Source of the DNA: Calliopsis andreniformis | Lineage: Eukaryota > Arthropoda > Insecta > Hymenoptera > Andrenidae | Reading direction: 5' to 3' | NCBI RefSeq assembly: GCF_051401765.1 | Contig: NC_135071.1 | Location: 10,828,961 to 10,892,960, forward strand | Length of the DNA stretch: 64,000 bases | Part shown: piece after piece, positions 62,215-64,000 of the stretch | Position numbering within the stretch: position 1 is the first letter of the stretch | Layout: the number at the start of each line of letters is the position of its first letter | Program-made: the position numbers and the translations under genes | The notes under the pieces: generated by a model | What the model saw: the letters and a program-made list of their open reading frames with translations, nothing else | The model's database searches: none | What the model was told of the DNA's origin: nothing

Positions 62215-64000
62215 ACATAGATAATTCTACTGTTTTTAGAAGACTCAAGCGTTTGACCTCTTCGATAGAAGTTTGATATTGTGCCAGAGCTTAAATCTGA
62301 ACTTAATGAATTTGCAATGGATCCAAATATGGAGTTCGAAGGAGAAAGAAGTTAGTCGTATAATCCAATCCTTCGTTATTTTTTTTCTAAATATTCATGA
62401 TCATTTAATGCTATCCACAATTTTTGTTACTCTTAACTTTATATTTTTCTTTTCATGTTATTTTATAACAAATGAGGAAGCTGTCGTAGAATAAATAAAT
62501 TCTATATTACGAATGAATTGTTCATAGTAAATGAAAAAAGTAGCTATTTTATAAAGAGTTAATTGCTTTTTGTTTACTTGCTAAAGCTAAAGGTAAAAAG
62601 AGGTTTTCAATTTTTCAAATTTAACACTTTGGTAGCACGGTCGTACAATATTGTAGAATTTTATGAAAAAAAATCACTTGTCATACTATCTATTCTCCTG
62701 TATTTTTTAATTTGAATAACATTCTTATTACGAAAAGTCATAAATACAATTAGTCCACATTTACGTTTCCTGAGAGCTGAACGTTAAGACCACGTCATCA
62801 TTTTGTCGAATATTATTTAACAAATTTTTGGTAAATCATATTTTATGTTGCATATAATTGCAGTAATAAACGTGACTAATAAAATCATTTATAATTTCGA
62901 GCTTTCCAGTTATGCCAAGTTCCGTTAGAATTATGACGGTCAATTAAATTTATAATACGCAGAATTAATTTTCGGATAAACGAATTTATTTTATCACGTA
63001 AAATTCATGGATTTTTTACATTCAAGCATATACCGTAAAAATTCATTTAATTCTAACGTAGTGTAGGTGTTGATTTCACAGATAGAACAATTCATGATAA
63101 AAGTTTAAATGAAAAAGTTATCCACATTTTTCCAGGCTACAAATGCACTTTTTCTCTTATGGAATGAAAAAGTTTTTTTTATTAGGAAAACGGAACAAAG
63201 AGTGGACTATTTATTTCATATTACAATAATTTTCAAAATTAGTAAATGTATTTAGCTGAAATCAAATCTCGAAAGTAATAAAAAATAATGTCAAATATAA
63301 TTTAAAAAATTTCATTCACTAATAACTAGAAGAAGTTGATACGATTTAAAAATCTTAAAATATAAAGAAGAAAAAAGGAAATCTCGTAGCAAATGTATCA
63401 TTTTAAGGGACTAAAGTTAACTTCAGGTGAAATCAGTCATTCAAAAATGATTTTGCAATAGAGGTATTATTTATACAAATCATGAAAATGCATTTGGAAA
63501 TTGGTTATTTGAAATTGTTTAAAATGTAAAAAAGAGAGGGTACCAGATATAAGGAATTAACTGCATACTCGTGAATTTCCAGTGCAGTAGCAGTAAATGA
63601 GGTAGCTGCTATTTGGCGAAGTAGTATTTTTATTTTGTGCAAAATTACTATGTACAATTAACCATCATTTATTGCTCCCAAAAGTAACGTTTGTCTTTTA
63701 CACTGCGATCAAAAGTTTCTGCCGCCGATTGTACGGTACTATATCGACGTAACTCGCTTCTAGGAATATAGTACTCCAAGGAAAATTATGAGCTTGCGTT
63801 GATAAATGAATGGTACCGTGTATGCATGTTAAATACGGCTTTGCAGTTGTGTTTTGTTTTACTTGAGGAGAACAAGGATAATTAACACTGGACAATTGAT
63901 TGTGCAATGTAAACTATAGCGTCGCAGCTTCAGATAATTCTTAGTGAAAATACTCTGAGTGTATTATGTACAAGGTGTTAACAAAAATGCAATTTCTTCA

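Larger units (their letters stand above)
23767..64000. other. Presumed very long intron or gene interior; no further exon recognised
   Basis: From the donor at 23767 to the window end I found no exon that continues the TSPN fold and no Gly-X-Y coding run on the + strand. The stretch is therefore probably one or more long introns carrying the repeats listed separately. Notable parts: 26100-26500, 27500-28200, 36170-36540, 40050-40650, 43100-43900, 49740-50230, 51420-51760, 53440-53800, 55980-56480, 58540-59050 and 60370-60860 are G+C-richer islands without recognisable coding sequence. 34200-35340 is pyrimidine-rich. The remaining long stretches (23800-26000, 29700-31700, 37500-39100, 40700-42700, 45550-47250, 48280-49700, 60900-64000) are AT-rich, with nothing seen beyond small hairpins. 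A short exon hidden in this DNA cannot be excluded by eye. Confidence 0.5.

Noticed and set aside
63967..64000. TACAAGGTGTTAACAAAA at the window edge, like a TA-flanked element end
   Set aside because: The sequence stops before any internal part or partner end could be seen.

Overview
The window is strongly AT-rich eukaryotic DNA and almost entirely non-coding. The only confident protein-coding content is two exons on the + strand, at 20377-20642 and 23491-23766. Spliced, they give about 180 residues of a thrombospondin-N-terminal/laminin-G-like (TSPN) domain that resembles the N-terminal non-collagenous domain of collagen XV/XVIII (insect Multiplexin). The splice sites, the phase-0 junction between the exons and family landmarks (LGIRIS-DG at the join, LYIAQAG near the end) support the call. 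No Gly-X-Y collagen repeats, endostatin domain or secure signal-peptide exon were found. The window therefore looks like an internal slice of a gene with very long introns: at least 20 kb of 5' intron or flank, a 2.85 kb intron, then 40 kb with no further exon I could recognise.

The organism is probably an insect, and I favour a hymenopteran such as a bee. That rests on gene type, base composition, long introns, and repeat families with CAGGGTGTT-type ends that I recall only generally from hymenopteran genomes. Confidence in the order is modest.

Layout. 1-20.4 kb: intron or 5' flank with a pyrimidine-rich start, purine-rich patches and a full-length foldback repeat at 9.6-10.0 kb. 20.4-23.8 kb: the two TSPN exons. 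23.8-64 kb: presumed intron with most of the recognisable repeats. These include three more copies of the foldback family (36.8, 37.2 and 42.8 kb), a TA-flanked mariner-type MITE (54.85 kb) and a partial relative (39.2 kb). There are also two hAT-type MITEs (52.0 and 60.0 kb), an inverted-repeat element with a hammerhead-like tail motif (48.0 kb), and a decayed non-LTR retrotransposon ORF2 end (59.8 kb) that is itself split by the 60.0 kb hAT MITE. An 8-bp-period TTTGAATA-type satellite (54.2 kb) has degenerate relatives at 28.8, 32.5, 47.0 and 58.3 kb. Several G+C/CpG-richer islands (notably 43.1-43.7 and 56.0 kb) stand out and are plausible intronic regulatory elements or alternative promoters.

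No convincing tRNA, rRNA, CRISPR array, or bacterial or viral gene was seen. Most other open frames are short and have no recognisable protein features.
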